Of a DNA stretch of 64,000 bases, positions 19,194-27,698 are shown one piece after another (the first letter of the stretch is position 1; each line of letters opens with the position of its first letter). The position numbers and the translations under genes are program-made. The notes beneath the pieces were generated by a model. It was given only the letters and a program-made list of their open reading frames with translations. It was not told the DNA's origin and made no database searches. Source of the stretch: Tolypothrix sp. PCC 7910 (GTDB lineage Bacteria; Cyanobacteriota; Cyanobacteriia; Cyanobacteriales; Nostocaceae); contig NZ_CP050440.1 of assembly GCF_011769525.1 (NCBI RefSeq), positions 3,969,501 through 4,033,500 on the forward strand. Reading direction: 5' to 3'.

Positions 19194-19302
19194 AGTAGAG
19201 CGGTGCATTTAAAGATAACTAGTCAGGACTGTCATTTGTTTTTTGTCATTTGTCATTGGTAATGCTTTCAAGCCTATTGATGTTAATTTATACCAACTTA
19301 CT
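19194..19302 (+). mobile_element. MITE-like repeat, TA-flanked
   Basis: 109 bp beginning AGTAGAGCGG and ending CAACTTACT, flanked by TA on both sides. It shares the core GATAACT...CTGTCATTTG...TCATTGGTAA...TTTCAAGCCTAT with copies at 40128-40371 and 58167-58279. It lies between ndhD4 and chpX. Confidence 0.65.
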
Positions 19303-19425
19303 TATTTAGTAGGTGATGACTAATTAATAATTGATAAAGATATATAAAAACTACTTAATTTCCCCATTTTAATAAAAAATACACCTTGAAAAAATCATAT
19401 TTTAAATTACTAGGAGAAACGTCCA

Positions 19426-20556
19426 ATGGTCACAATCAAAAAGAAACCATATAACAACCCTTTAGGTGAGTTTGTTAAACGTTTGCAAACAGGAGAAGCG
19501 TTGCTTGCCGATAGTCCACAAAACGTTTTAGAAGTAGTTGGCATTCTTAAAAGCTATGGCGTAGTTTTAGATGCTTACTCAAATAATCTCATCTACATTG
19601 CTGAACATCAATTTTTAGTATTTTTTCCGTTTTTTAAATACTTTAATGGTGAATTTAGTTGGCAAAAATTATTTCGTCATTGGTGGCATGACCGAATTAA
19701 TTTTGAATATGCCGAATATTGTATGAAGTCCATGATGTGGCATGGTGGCGGTGGACTAGACACATATTTAGATACAAAAGAATTTCACGTAGCAGCCCAA
19801 GCGGTAATTGCTGCTAAATTTAAAAACAATCCTTTTGTCCAAGGAATGCACCAACTGTTTCCTGACTTCTTAATTGAACAGTTGCGTGTTTCTGCATATT
19901 ACAGCGGTTTGGGGCAATTTTGGCGGGTAATGGCTGATATCTTCTTGAGTTTATCAGACCTATATGACCAAGGAAAAATCAAAACAATTCCCGAAGTTGT
20001 AGAACATATTAAAGCAGGGTTAGTTGCTGATGCCAGTAAGCCAGTTACTTATGCAGTCAAAATTGATAACAAAGTTTATGAACTCCTGCCAAAGAAACTT
20101 GGTTTAACCTTCTTAGCAGACACAGCAATACCTTATGTAGAAGCTGTTTTCTTCCGGGGCACACCTTTCTCTGGCACAGTTACATATAATGCCCAAGCAT
20201 ATCAAATTCCCCCCGATCAAGCGCGCTTTCAATATGGTGCATTATATGCCGATCCTTTACCTATTGGTAGTGCGGGTATTCCTCCCACTTTATTAATGCA
20301 GGATATGCGGCATTATTTACCAGAGTATTTACATGAAGTGTATCGCCGCAGTCGTCGGGGTGAAGATGATTTGTTAGTGCAAATTTGTATTACTTTCCAA
20401 AAGTCAATGTTCTGTGTAACTACAGCCACTATTTTGGGATTAATGCCTTATCCTTTAGATAGCGAAGATCCGTCAGAACAACAAGCTAATCAAGTTTATT
20501 TAGAAAAGTGGATGGAACGTTTTAAAACTTCTCGTTTGTTGGAAGTGAATAAATGA
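19426..20556 (+). CDS. chpX: CO2 hydration protein of NDH-1 (ChpX/CupB-like)
   Basis: 376 aa, ChpX/ChpY (Cup) family. Landmarks are HWWHDRINFEYAEYCMKSMMWHGGGG and FLSLSDLYDQGKI. The subunit sits on NdhD/F and is thought to catalyse CO2 hydration to bicarbonate on the cytosolic face, with a zinc site; several His are conserved in the first half. Length is nearer to ChpX/CupB than to the longer ChpY/CupA. A good AGGAGA site precedes the ATG. A terminator follows immediately after the stop. Confidence 0.88.
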   Translation: MVTIKKKPYNNPLGEFVKRLQTGEALLADSPQNVLEVVGILKSYGVVLDAYSNNLIYIAEHQFLVFFPFFKYFNGEFSWQKLFRHWWHDRINFEYAEYCMKSMMWHGGGGLDTYLDTKEFHVAAQAVIAAKFKNNPFVQGMHQLFPDFLIEQLRVSAYYSGLGQFWRVMADIFLSLSDLYDQGKIKTIPEVVEHIKAGLVADASKPVTYAVKIDNKVYELLPKKLGLTFLADTAIPYVEAVFFRGTPFSGTVTYNAQAYQIPPDQARFQYGALYADPLPIGSAGIPPTLLMQDMRHYLPEYLHEVYRRSRRGEDDLLVQICITFQKSMFCVTTATILGLMPYPLDSEDPSEQQANQVYLEKWMERFKTSRLLEVNK

Positions 20557-20587
20557 AAAACTCCACCCACAAGTGGGTGGAGTTTTT
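20557..20587 (+). terminator. Rho-independent terminator after chpX
   Basis: AAAACTCCACCCA and TGGGTGGAGTTTT form a near-perfect stem with a four-base loop followed by T residues. It begins at the stop codon of chpX and closes the ndhF4-ndhD4-chpX operon. Confidence 0.9.
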
Positions 20588-20901
20588 GGGCATAGGGCAT
20601 AGGAAAAAGTTACTGTGTCCCGCCACAAACCCGAAGCGATGGGGTGAGTATCCCTGTTCATCGAATACGGTTCGGATAAGACAAATAGATTGACATTTAA
20701 ATCCTGTAGAGACGCGATTCATCGCGTCTCTACAACTCCAAAATCACGACGAAAAATTATTACCCGAACCGTATTGCTTGTTCATCCACAAGGAAATAAA
20801 GTTTCTCCTCGCTTTCAATAATTGAGGGATAGATCCTGTACGTTACGGCTTACGCCTAACGCACGCTACATGGTAATAAGATTCCAATTACCAATTACCC
20901 A
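20588..20901. other. Convergent spacer between chpX and nifJ
   Basis: No gene. It holds the near-perfect palindrome at 20706-20733 (GTAGAGACGCGAT family), a GTTACGGC/GCCTAAC inverted repeat near 20840-20862, and ATTACCC-type short repeats just before the nifJ stop. Confidence 0.5.
20706..20733. repeat. 28-bp palindrome (GAGACGCGAT family)
   Basis: GTAGAGACGCGAT and ATCGCGTCTCTAC are exact complements with a two-base centre. Relatives are at 2347-2372 and 56985-57012. Confidence 0.8.
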
Positions 20902-23900
20902 TTACCTATTTGCCAAATATTGATACATCTGCCAACGCGCATCTACTTCCGCTTGCGCTTGTTCTAGCAGTTGTTTGGCAACTTCAGGCTTACTTTTGGT
21001 GAGCATTTTGAAGCGATTTTCTTGATACATTGATTGCTCTACCGATTGTTTCGGCGCTTTCATATCCAATTGCAAGGGATTTTTACCTTGTTTTTGCAAC
21101 TCAGGATTATAGCGATACAGCAACCACCTTCCAGATTCTATCAAAGATTTTTGGTGATTCATGCCTGTGGTCATGTTGATGCCGTGGGCGATGCAATGGC
21201 TGTAAGCAATAATCAAGGATGGGCCGTTGAAGGCTTCGGCTTCTAAAAATGCTCTCAGGGTATGTTCATCTCTGGCACCTAAAGCTACACTCGCTACGTA
21301 AACATTACCGTAGGTGATAGCGATTAAGCCTAAGTCTTTTTTCGGCGCAGGCTTACCACTGGCGGCGAATTTGGCGACTGCGGCTTTGGGGGTGGCTTTT
21401 GATGATTGTCCGCCTGTGTTGGAATATACTTCTGTATCCATTACTAAAATATTCACATTGCGACCGCTGGCTAAAACATGGTCGATACCGCCAAAGTCAA
21501 TATCATAGGCCCAGCCATCACCGCCGACAATCCAAACACTTTTCCGCACTAGGTAATCTGCGATCGCTTTCAGATTTTGGATTTGTGAATAGGGCATTGG
21601 GCATCGGGCATTGGGCATTGAGAGATTTTGTTTTTGCAACAATTCATCTAGCTTTTGTTTTAAGATTTCTACTCGTTCTCGTTGTTCCCAAATGTCAGCT
21701 TCGGTGCTTTGCGTGGCGTTGAGGATGGCGTTAATTAGATTATCATCGATGTTGCCATTGAATTTTTGCAGTAGTTCCGCCGCAAATTCTGCTTGCTTAT
21801 CTAAAGAAAGGCGGAAACCATAACCAAATTCAGCGTTATCTTCAAATAAGCTATTCGACCAAGCTGGGCCTCTTCCTTCAGCATTGGTTGTCCAGGGAGT
21901 TGTGGGTAAATTTCCGCCGTAGATGGAAGAACAACCGGTTGCATTGGCAATGACGGAGCGATCGCCAAACAGTTGGGTTAATAATTTTAAATATGGTGTC
22001 TCGCCACAACCAGCACAAGCACCAGAAAATTCAAATAATGGTTCTTGCAGTTGTTGTTGGCGAATTTGGTTGAGTTTGAGTTGTCTGCGATCGGGATTGG
22101 GCAAAGTTAAGAAGAAATCCCAGTTTTTGCGTTCTTGTTCCCGCAAAGGTAGTTGCTTTGCCATGTTAATGGCTTTTTTCAATGGCTCAGTTTTATTTTT
22201 GGCTGGGCAGACGTTTACACAAATAGCGCAGCCTGTACAATCTTCTGGGGCTACCTGAATGGTAAATTTCTGATTGGCAAAGTCTCTATCTTTGGCATCA
22301 ACTGACTTAAAGCTGGGTGGTGCGTTCAGTAATTCACTGGGTTGATAAGCTTTAGCACGGATGGCGCTGTGAGGACAAACCATCACACATTTACTACATT
22401 GAACGCAGACATCCTCATCCCATACAGGAATTTCTTGAGCAACGTTGCGCTTTTCCCACTTGGTTGTACCTGTGGGGAATGTACCATCAGGGGGTAGTGA
22501 ACTTACAGGTAAATCATCACCTTCCCAAATCATGATTTTACCCAGAACTTCGCGGATAAATTCTGGGGCTTGGTCGAGTAATGGAGAATTTTCGCCTAGG
22601 GATTGAGGATGGTGAATTGTTTGGGGGATGTCTACCTTATGCAAGTTAGCCAGGGTGTGATCTACGGCTTGCAGATTCATCCGCACAACTTCTGCACCTT
22701 TTTTACCGTAGGTTTTCTCAATCGCTTGCTTAATTTTAGCGATCGCTTCTTCTTGGGGTAAAACGTTAGCTAAGGCAAAGAAGCACACCTGCATAATGGT
22801 GTTTATTCTCCCACCCATACCACTATTACGGGCTACTTGGTTAGCATTAATTACATATAACTTCAGGTGCTTGTCGATAATTTGCTGCTGCACCTTTACA
22901 GGTAAATGTTGCCAAACAGTATCCGTATCATAGAAACTATTTACTAAAATTGTCGCCCCTGGAATCGCCGCTTTGAGAATGTCAATGTTTTCTAAAAATC
23001 CCCAATGGTGACAACCAATAAAGTTGGCTTTGTCGATGAGGTAAGTTGACCGAATAGGTTCCGGGCCAAAGCGCAGGTGAGAAACCGTCATCGAACCGGA
23101 TTTCTTGGAGTCGTATACAAAGTAGCCTTGGGCGTAGTTGTCGGTTTCTTCGCCAATAATTTTAATTGAGTTTTTATTTGCCCCCACTGTACCATCGGAA
23201 CCTAAGCCGTAAAACATCGCCCGCACCACATTATCGGGTTCCGTGGAGAAATTCGGGTCAAAGCTTAGGGATGTATGGCTAACATCATCATTAATCCCAA
23301 TAGTAAAGTGATTTTTCGGCGTAGGTAAAGCTAGGTTATCAAAAACGCCTTTGACCATCGCCGGGGTAAATTCTTTTGAGGATAAACCGTAGCGACCACC
23401 AACTATCGATTTTAGATTTTGCGAAAAGTTGCAAGGAGGGTTTCCCTCCGTAGCAAACTTTTCAAGACGGATTTTAGATTTTGGATTGGCTTCATGAATG
23501 GCGGTGACTACGTCCAAATAAAGTGGTTCGCCGGCGCTACCTGGTTCTTTGGTGCGGTCGAGGACTGCGATCGCCTGTACAGTATTAGGTAATGCTGCGA
23601 TAAATCTTTCGACATCAAAGGGGCGGAATAGTCTAACTTTGACGACACCAACTTTTTCCCCTTGATTGTTGAGGTAATCTACGGTTTCATGGACGGTTTC
23701 GCAACCGGAACCCATAATGACAATTACTCGTTCGGCATCAGGTGCGCCATGATATTCATAGATTTGATAATACCTGCCAGTGCGATCGCCAAATTCATCC
23801 ATCAGGCGCTGCACAATAGCGGGAGTGGCGCTGTAGTAAGGGTTAGCGCCTTCACGGGCTTGGAAGTAGATATCAGGGTTTTGGGCTGTACCGCGCAATA

Positions 23901-24543
23901 CTGGACGGTCTGGGGTAAGGGCGCGATCGCGATGAGCTAATATGAGGTTGTCTTTGATGAGCGATCGCAAATCATCATCAGCCAGTAGTTTTACTTTCTG
24001 CACTTCATGGGAGGTGCGGAAACCGTCAAAGAAGTGCATAAACGGGACTCGCGCCTCTAAAGTTGCAGCATAGGCGATCAGGGCAAAATCCAGATTCTCC
24101 TGCACCGAAGCTGAACATAGCAGCGCAAAGCCTGTAGCCCGGGCTGCCATTACATCACTATGATCGCCAAAAATAGATAAAGCGTGAGTAGCTAAAGAAC
24201 GTGCAGCAACGTGAATTGTTGTACTTGTTAATTCCCCAGCAATTTTGTAGAGATTGGGAATCATTAACAATAATCCCTGAGATGCGGTGAAAGTGGTACT
24301 TAGGGAACCTGTTTGCAACGCCCCATGTACCGCACCAGCTGCGCCACCCTCACTTTGCATTTGCACCACACTGGGAACTGTACCCCAGAGGTTAGGGCGA
24401 TTTTCCGCCGCCCAAGCATCCGCCCATTCACCCATTGTTGAGGAGGGGGTGATGGGATAAATGGCAATTACTTCATTTAATTTGTAAGCAATCCGGGAAA
24501 CAGCCTCATTCCCGTCAATAGTAGCAAAGGTTTTGTTCATCAT
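20902..24543 (-). CDS. nifJ: Pyruvate:ferredoxin (flavodoxin) oxidoreductase NifJ
   Basis: 1213 aa single-chain PFOR. Domains in order: pyrimidine/TPP-binding domain I (IYPITPSSTMGEWADAW), domain II, the gamma domain, two 4Fe-4S motifs (CVQCSKCVMVCP and CTGCAICVNVCP), the CAGCGE region and a TPP-binding domain (GGDGWAYDID). It converts pyruvate and CoA to acetyl-CoA and CO2 while reducing ferredoxin or flavodoxin, in N2 fixation, fermentation or mixotrophic growth. Two stretches look like translated intergenic repeats: residues ~353-379 and ~974-985 (separate entries), making the protein somewhat longer than I recall for the family. No nif genes adjoin it. Confidence 0.95.
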   Translation of the reverse strand: MMNKTFATIDGNEAVSRIAYKLNEVIAIYPITPSSTMGEWADAWAAENRPNLWGTVPSVVQMQSEGGAAGAVHGALQTGSLSTTFTASQGLLLMIPNLYKIAGELTSTTIHVAARSLATHALSIFGDHSDVMAARATGFALLCSASVQENLDFALIAYAATLEARVPFMHFFDGFRTSHEVQKVKLLADDDLRSLIKDNLILAHRDRALTPDRPVLRGTAQNPDIYFQAREGANPYYSATPAIVQRLMDEFGDRTGRYYQIYEYHGAPDAERVIVIMGSGCETVHETVDYLNNQGEKVGVVKVRLFRPFDVERFIAALPNTVQAIAVLDRTKEPGSAGEPLYLDVVTAIHEANPKSKIRLEKFATEGNPPCNFSQNLKSIVGGRYGLSSKEFTPAMVKGVFDNLALPTPKNHFTIGINDDVSHTSLSFDPNFSTEPDNVVRAMFYGLGSDGTVGANKNSIKIIGEETDNYAQGYFVYDSKKSGSMTVSHLRFGPEPIRSTYLIDKANFIGCHHWGFLENIDILKAAIPGATILVNSFYDTDTVWQHLPVKVQQQIIDKHLKLYVINANQVARNSGMGGRINTIMQVCFFALANVLPQEEAIAKIKQAIEKTYGKKGAEVVRMNLQAVDHTLANLHKVDIPQTIHHPQSLGENSPLLDQAPEFIREVLGKIMIWEGDDLPVSSLPPDGTFPTGTTKWEKRNVAQEIPVWDEDVCVQCSKCVMVCPHSAIRAKAYQPSELLNAPPSFKSVDAKDRDFANQKFTIQVAPEDCTGCAICVNVCPAKNKTEPLKKAINMAKQLPLREQERKNWDFFLTLPNPDRRQLKLNQIRQQQLQEPLFEFSGACAGCGETPYLKLLTQLFGDRSVIANATGCSSIYGGNLPTTPWTTNAEGRGPAWSNSLFEDNAEFGYGFRLSLDKQAEFAAELLQKFNGNIDDNLINAILNATQSTEADIWEQRERVEILKQKLDELLQKQNLSMPNARCPMPYSQIQNLKAIADYLVRKSVWIVGGDGWAYDIDFGGIDHVLASGRNVNILVMDTEVYSNTGGQSSKATPKAAVAKFAASGKPAPKKDLGLIAITYGNVYVASVALGARDEHTLRAFLEAEAFNGPSLIIAYSHCIAHGINMTTGMNHQKSLIESGRWLLYRYNPELQKQGKNPLQLDMKAPKQSVEQSMYQENRFKMLTKSKPEVAKQLLEQAQAEVDARWQMYQYLANR
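21590..21623. repeat. GGGCATT heptamer repeat inside nifJ
   Basis: Four tandem GGGCATT/GGGCATC units lie within the nifJ coding sequence and are read as roughly SMPNARCPMPYS. The same heptamer array is intergenic at 63708-63735. The reading frame is kept. It falls in the linker before the final TPP-binding domain. Confidence 0.8.
23408..23487. repeat. Hairpin repeat inserted in frame inside nifJ
   Basis: GAAAAGTTGC / GCAAACTTTTC enclose GGAGGG-TTT-CCCTCC, flanked by ATTTTAGATTTTG on one side and ATTTTAGATTTTGGATTGG on the other. An intergenic relative with the same order is at 42973-43054. In nifJ it is translated as about 27 residues (KIRLEKFATEGNPPCNFS in the middle). Confidence 0.8.
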
Positions 24544-24612
24544 TTACTCCTGCCTTGTCAGCCAGATGCGAGAATAGCCACATTGCTCAGTAGAAGGGCA
24601 TAAATAAACGTC

Positions 24613-24635
24613 AAGAGTCCATAATTTGGACTCTT
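24613..24635. terminator. Hairpin upstream of nifJ
   Basis: AAGAGTCC and GGACTCTT pair around ATAATTT with a T-run on the plus strand. It lies 70 bp upstream of the nifJ start. It could be part of the nifJ leader or terminate plus-strand antisense transcription. Confidence 0.45.
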
Positions 24636-25175
24636 TTCTGCCTGTCATTGCCAACTAGGTTTTATTTATAACTGCCTGCTACTAAAAATTAGGGAATGTA
24701 TGAATAGATGAATTAGAGTTAGCCAATCCCAGGCAATAGTATTTCTCAATATTCTCTTTTAAAGAACTGTCTTCTGCTCAAGTTAAAATTATAATTTGTG
24801 GGCAGATTTTAGCTCTATGTTTATCTCTAATTCCTTATGATTATCTCATAAGGTTTCTATACATATATAAATATATTAATTTTGTACTCAATATAAACTC
24901 AACCTCTAAACTATGGATTTCAGGCGAAACATTAATGTTTTGGGGGGAGAGGTACGAGAATTAATTATTCAATAATTTTAAGCATATTACCTAAATTGTT
25001 GGATTTGTTTGTGGATTTTATAGCAATTAAAAATTATGATTTTGTACTCATAACTTCAATCATCAAATTTAGGATTAAATCCATAACTACAGAAATCCAG
25101 ATTATCTAAGGTGTGTTACGGCTTCCGCCTAATCTATCAAAACCGTTGGGGAAAGTTTCTGAGGTTCTGTGTCAA

Positions 25176-25199
25176 ATGCGTTACGCTGCGCTAACGCAT
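25176..25199. repeat. REP-like palindrome
   Basis: ATGCGTTA-CGCTGCGC-TAACGCAT, an eight-base perfect stem. A related palindrome with inverted loop lies 155 bp on. Confidence 0.7.
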
Positions 25200-25353
25200 C
25201 CTACATACATTGTCAAAATAAAACTTCCTATTGATAAAAATGCGGAATCGCTAGTTCACAGTTTGTAGTTGTAATACCCAAGATTTAGGTTCATGCATTG
25301 TCAGCTTGCCATACTGATGAGTTTCTCATCTTGGTTATATATAGTTCGCGTAG

Positions 25354-25380
25354 GATGCGTTAGCGATAGCGTAACGCATC
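25354..25380. repeat. REP-like palindrome
   Basis: GATGCGTTA and TAACGCATC pair around GCGATAGCG. It is a relative of the palindrome at 25176-25199, in the region just before the TolB-like gene. Confidence 0.7.
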
Positions 25381-25467
25381 ATCTGAGATTTTTTCTAGTC
25401 AAGATAATTGAGTGAATCAATAAACTCATCATTAAAATACATTGCTGTACTTTTAAAGCGAATAATC

Positions 25468-26535
25468 ATGTTTATTTTTTATAATCGTCCTCTGGTTTTG
25501 TCTTTATTCTTAGGAACGCTACTTAGTCTAACTAGCTGTATTAGTAAGAATTTCACAGCAGCTAAAGCGGAAATTTCTGCTCAAAAATCTCCTAATATTC
25601 AGCAAAAAATCACAGATTTAACTCCCAAAATTCAGCTTGCGGAAGAACCGCAATGGTCACCAAATGGTAAGCAGATTGCTTTTATGAGTTTAGATAATCC
25701 TGGTAATGAAGAAATTTATGTCATCAATGCTGATGGTTCAAATTTAAAGAATCTCACCAAGAATAAAATTAAGGATCGCTCTCCTTTATGGTCACCGGAT
25801 GGTAAGAAAATTGCCTTTTTGTCTGGACGCGATCGCAACCCGGAAGTTTATGTAATGAATGCTGATGGTTCCAAGCAAACTAATTTAACAAAAAATCCAG
25901 CAGGTGATTATCCTTATGTCTGGTCACCGGATGGCAAAAAAATTGCTTTTGGTTCGCGTCGAGAAAATAATGATTATGAAATCTACGTGATGAATGCTGA
26001 TGGTTCTAATATTACGAGAATAACGAAAAATCCAGGATATGATTCTGTACTTTCTTGGTCACCCGATGGTCAAAAGATTGCTTTTATTTCAGAATGCGAT
26101 GGTAACGAAGAAATTTATGTGATGAACGCCGATGGTTCTAAGCAAACTCGATTAACTAAAGACCCAAATAATAATGCAGGTGCAGTTTGGTCACCAGATA
26201 GCAACAGAATTGCTTACCATGCAAGCCCAGAACCTTTTAAGGATAATGGATATATATATGTCATCAATGCTGATGGTTCTGGTAATACTCAGCTGACATA
26301 TAAAGGCGTGTCCCAAAACCCCGTTTGGTCACCTGATGGGAAACGCATTGCTTTTGAATCCAATCGTGATGGTAACTCAGACATTTTTGTCATCAACGCT
26401 GATGGTTCTGGTGAAATTAAATTAACGAATAATAAAGGTAGAGATTCACGTCCAGTTTGGTCACCTAACGGTAAACAAATCGCTTATGAATGCTTACAAA
26501 ACGGAAAATCCCATATTTGTAGGCTGAATGCATAA
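25468..26535 (+). CDS. TolB-like beta-propeller lipoprotein (PD40 repeats)
   Basis: 355 aa from the ATG chosen here; the frame stays open upstream to a TTG, but this ATG gives a proper lipoprotein signal (hydrophobic VLSLFLGTLLSLTSC with lipobox Cys). Residues ~55-355 are about seven PD40/WD40-like units with WSPDGKKIAF and IYVMNADGS alternating, as in the TolB propeller. It is likely anchored at the cell envelope. It lacks the TolB N-terminal domain and no tol-pal genes adjoin, so a Tol-system role is not implied. A terminator follows. Confidence 0.85.
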   Translation: MFIFYNRPLVLSLFLGTLLSLTSCISKNFTAAKAEISAQKSPNIQQKITDLTPKIQLAEEPQWSPNGKQIAFMSLDNPGNEEIYVINADGSNLKNLTKNKIKDRSPLWSPDGKKIAFLSGRDRNPEVYVMNADGSKQTNLTKNPAGDYPYVWSPDGKKIAFGSRRENNDYEIYVMNADGSNITRITKNPGYDSVLSWSPDGQKIAFISECDGNEEIYVMNADGSKQTRLTKDPNNNAGAVWSPDSNRIAYHASPEPFKDNGYIYVINADGSGNTQLTYKGVSQNPVWSPDGKRIAFESNRDGNSDIFVINADGSGEIKLTNNKGRDSRPVWSPNGKQIAYECLQNGKSHICRLNA

Positions 26536-26559
26536 CTTATGAGTACTGTCTAAAAACTA

Positions 26560-26593
26560 AAAGTCCAAAGTTACGATTGACTTTGGACTTTTT
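26560..26593 (+). terminator. Terminator after the TolB-like gene
   Basis: AAGTCCAAAGT and ACTTTGGACTT form a stem with loop TACGATTG followed by TTT, 25 bp past the stop. It also lies downstream of the convergent small-gene cluster. Confidence 0.85.
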
Positions 26594-26678
26594 AGCTGCG
26601 ACTGCATTGATGAAAATTACTGCAACTTTTAGGCGTATTAACCGATCAGCCTCATCTTCAGTAACGCCAAGTTCTAAG

Positions 26679-27032
26679 CTATATTTCATCTGAGGCGTGC
26701 AGTAACCTGTAGTCTTTAGTAAGTTTTGTCAGTCGCTCAATTTTCTTGTTTGCATCCCTAGATAAGGGAATGTACAGCCCAGTAGAAATTAATCCTGTGA
26801 CAGCTGTCACATTTGCCTGAGTTGCGTTGTTAAATAGCATCAGGAAGGCAGCTAATAAACTCATCGCAATGGAAGCTGCGATCGCAATACAAGCTAAAGT
26901 GTAGCTTAAACGAGCTTGGTAACAATGCTCATCATAGGTTTTCCATTCCATCTCTTCGTAGCAATTGGCTTTTTGAGCATTGCTACGAGAATTATTTTTG
27001 CGAGAATTGATTTTTGGGTTAATGTTTGTCAT
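26679..27032 (-). CDS. Small two-TM protein resembling the cyanobacterial TRADD-N-associated membrane domain
   Basis: 117 aa. A polar Asn/Lys-rich start (residues 1-40) is followed by two hydrophobic segments (~43-67 and ~76-92) and a charged tail (DANKKIERLTKLTKDY). The hairpin with a GLISTG turn and the trailing DANKKIERL match what I remember of the cyanobacterial TRADD-N-associated two-TM family, found in predicted conflict systems. The assignment is by pattern only. Its ATG overlaps the end of the upstream small gene by 14 bases. A TGTGA-N6-TCACA palindrome lies within the gene. Confidence 0.65.
   Translation of the reverse strand: MTNINPKINSRKNNSRSNAQKANCYEEMEWKTYDEHCYQARLSYTLACIAIAASIAMSLLAAFLMLFNNATQANVTAVTGLISTGLYIPLSRDANKKIERLTKLTKDYRLLHASDEI
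26796..26811. promoter_or_regulatory. Perfect CRP-type palindrome TGTGA-N6-TCACA (inside a gene)
   Basis: The 16-bp sequence is fully self-complementary and matches the consensus of cAMP-receptor proteins (SyCRP1/AnCrpA type). It sits inside the two-TM gene, so it may be chance or a regulatory or antisense site. A near copy is at 28293-28308. Confidence 0.35.
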
Positions 27033-27213
27033 AGACTAAAAGTAAGAGTGGTATACGACTTGCTAAGAGTTGTGTAACTGCGATCGCTACCTGTTTGGGA
27101 GGTGAGAGAACCAAGCGGGTAGCGTGAGAAAAATATTGTTGTTGCTGGTAATAAGCCTGAGTAATAATGCTTTCCTCCGTGGTATTAAATAAATTTCTTG
27201 TGGAGGAAAGCAT
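27019..27213 (-). CDS. Hypothetical 64-aa protein, hydrophobic C-terminus
   Basis: 64 aa from an ATG preceded by GCGGAAAT; the frame is open to an upstream TTG at 27243. A Gln/Tyr-rich middle (AYYQQQQYF) is followed by a C-terminal hydrophobic stretch (LLASRIPLLLLVY). It overlaps the two-TM gene downstream by 14 bases, which supports translation as a coupled pair. No family recognised. Confidence 0.5.
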   Translation of the reverse strand: MLSSTRNLFNTTEESIITQAYYQQQQYFSHATRLVLSPPKQVAIAVTQLLASRIPLLLLVYDKH

Positions 27214-27261
27214 ATTTATTTCCGCACTAAAAATGACAGTCAAATCTAGCTATCCGTTAGC

Positions 27262-27498
27262 TTATTTTTGCACTACAGACTCTAGGATCATTGCTGCGGC
27301 GAATAGGCAGAGTAACAGGAGTGCTAATCTTCCTAACCATTGTCCAATCATGGGTAGCAACATGATAGTAATATGTGACGCTCCTAAACTCATCGACATT
27401 ACACAGGCGATCGCCAAGCCTGATGTAAACAGGAGGAGGTATTTCAAAATTCTTGAGGCTAAGCGAAATAAGAAATTGTTTTGCTGTTGAATTTTCAT
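27262..27498 (-). CDS. Small two-TM membrane protein (78 aa)
   Basis: Two hydrophobic helices (~18-40 and ~55-73: LALLLLCLFAAAMILES) with a basic N-terminus (MKIQQQNNFLFRLASR). A GGGAGAAAAACT site precedes the ATG, good support for translation. It is first of three closely spaced small genes on the minus strand, each hydrophobic in part. No known family. Confidence 0.65.
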   Translation of the reverse strand: MKIQQQNNFLFRLASRILKYLLLFTSGLAIACVMSMSLGASHITIMLLPMIGQWLGRLALLLLCLFAAAMILESVVQK

Positions 27499-27698
27499 AG
27501 TTTTTCTCCCAAATAATTACTGATTTAGTTGAGAATTTAGCCCTAAAAAATTAGACAGAAAAAGTTAATTAACTAACTTTTCCTGCCTTGTAAAAAATCA
27601 CAATTTATCAGGGCTAAGGATTGAAAAATTCTGAGTTGTTTCATCTTTCCATTGGCTAGTCATCACAACTATGCCTATTTTTGAGGAAAGATATATGC

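Larger units (their letters stand above)
24544..25467. other. Long AT-rich intergenic region upstream of nifJ and the TolB-like gene
   Basis: 924 bp. It contains a hairpin at 24613-24635 near the nifJ start, an A/T-rich stretch, a GTTACGGC repeat near 25115, and two palindromic repeats (25176-25199 and 25354-25380). No GTA-N8-TAC NtcA site was found by eye. No protein gene supported. Confidence 0.5.

Noticed and set aside
20902-24543. nif gene island
   Set aside because: nifJ is alone; no nitrogenase genes lie in the window, and no NtcA-type site was seen upstream.
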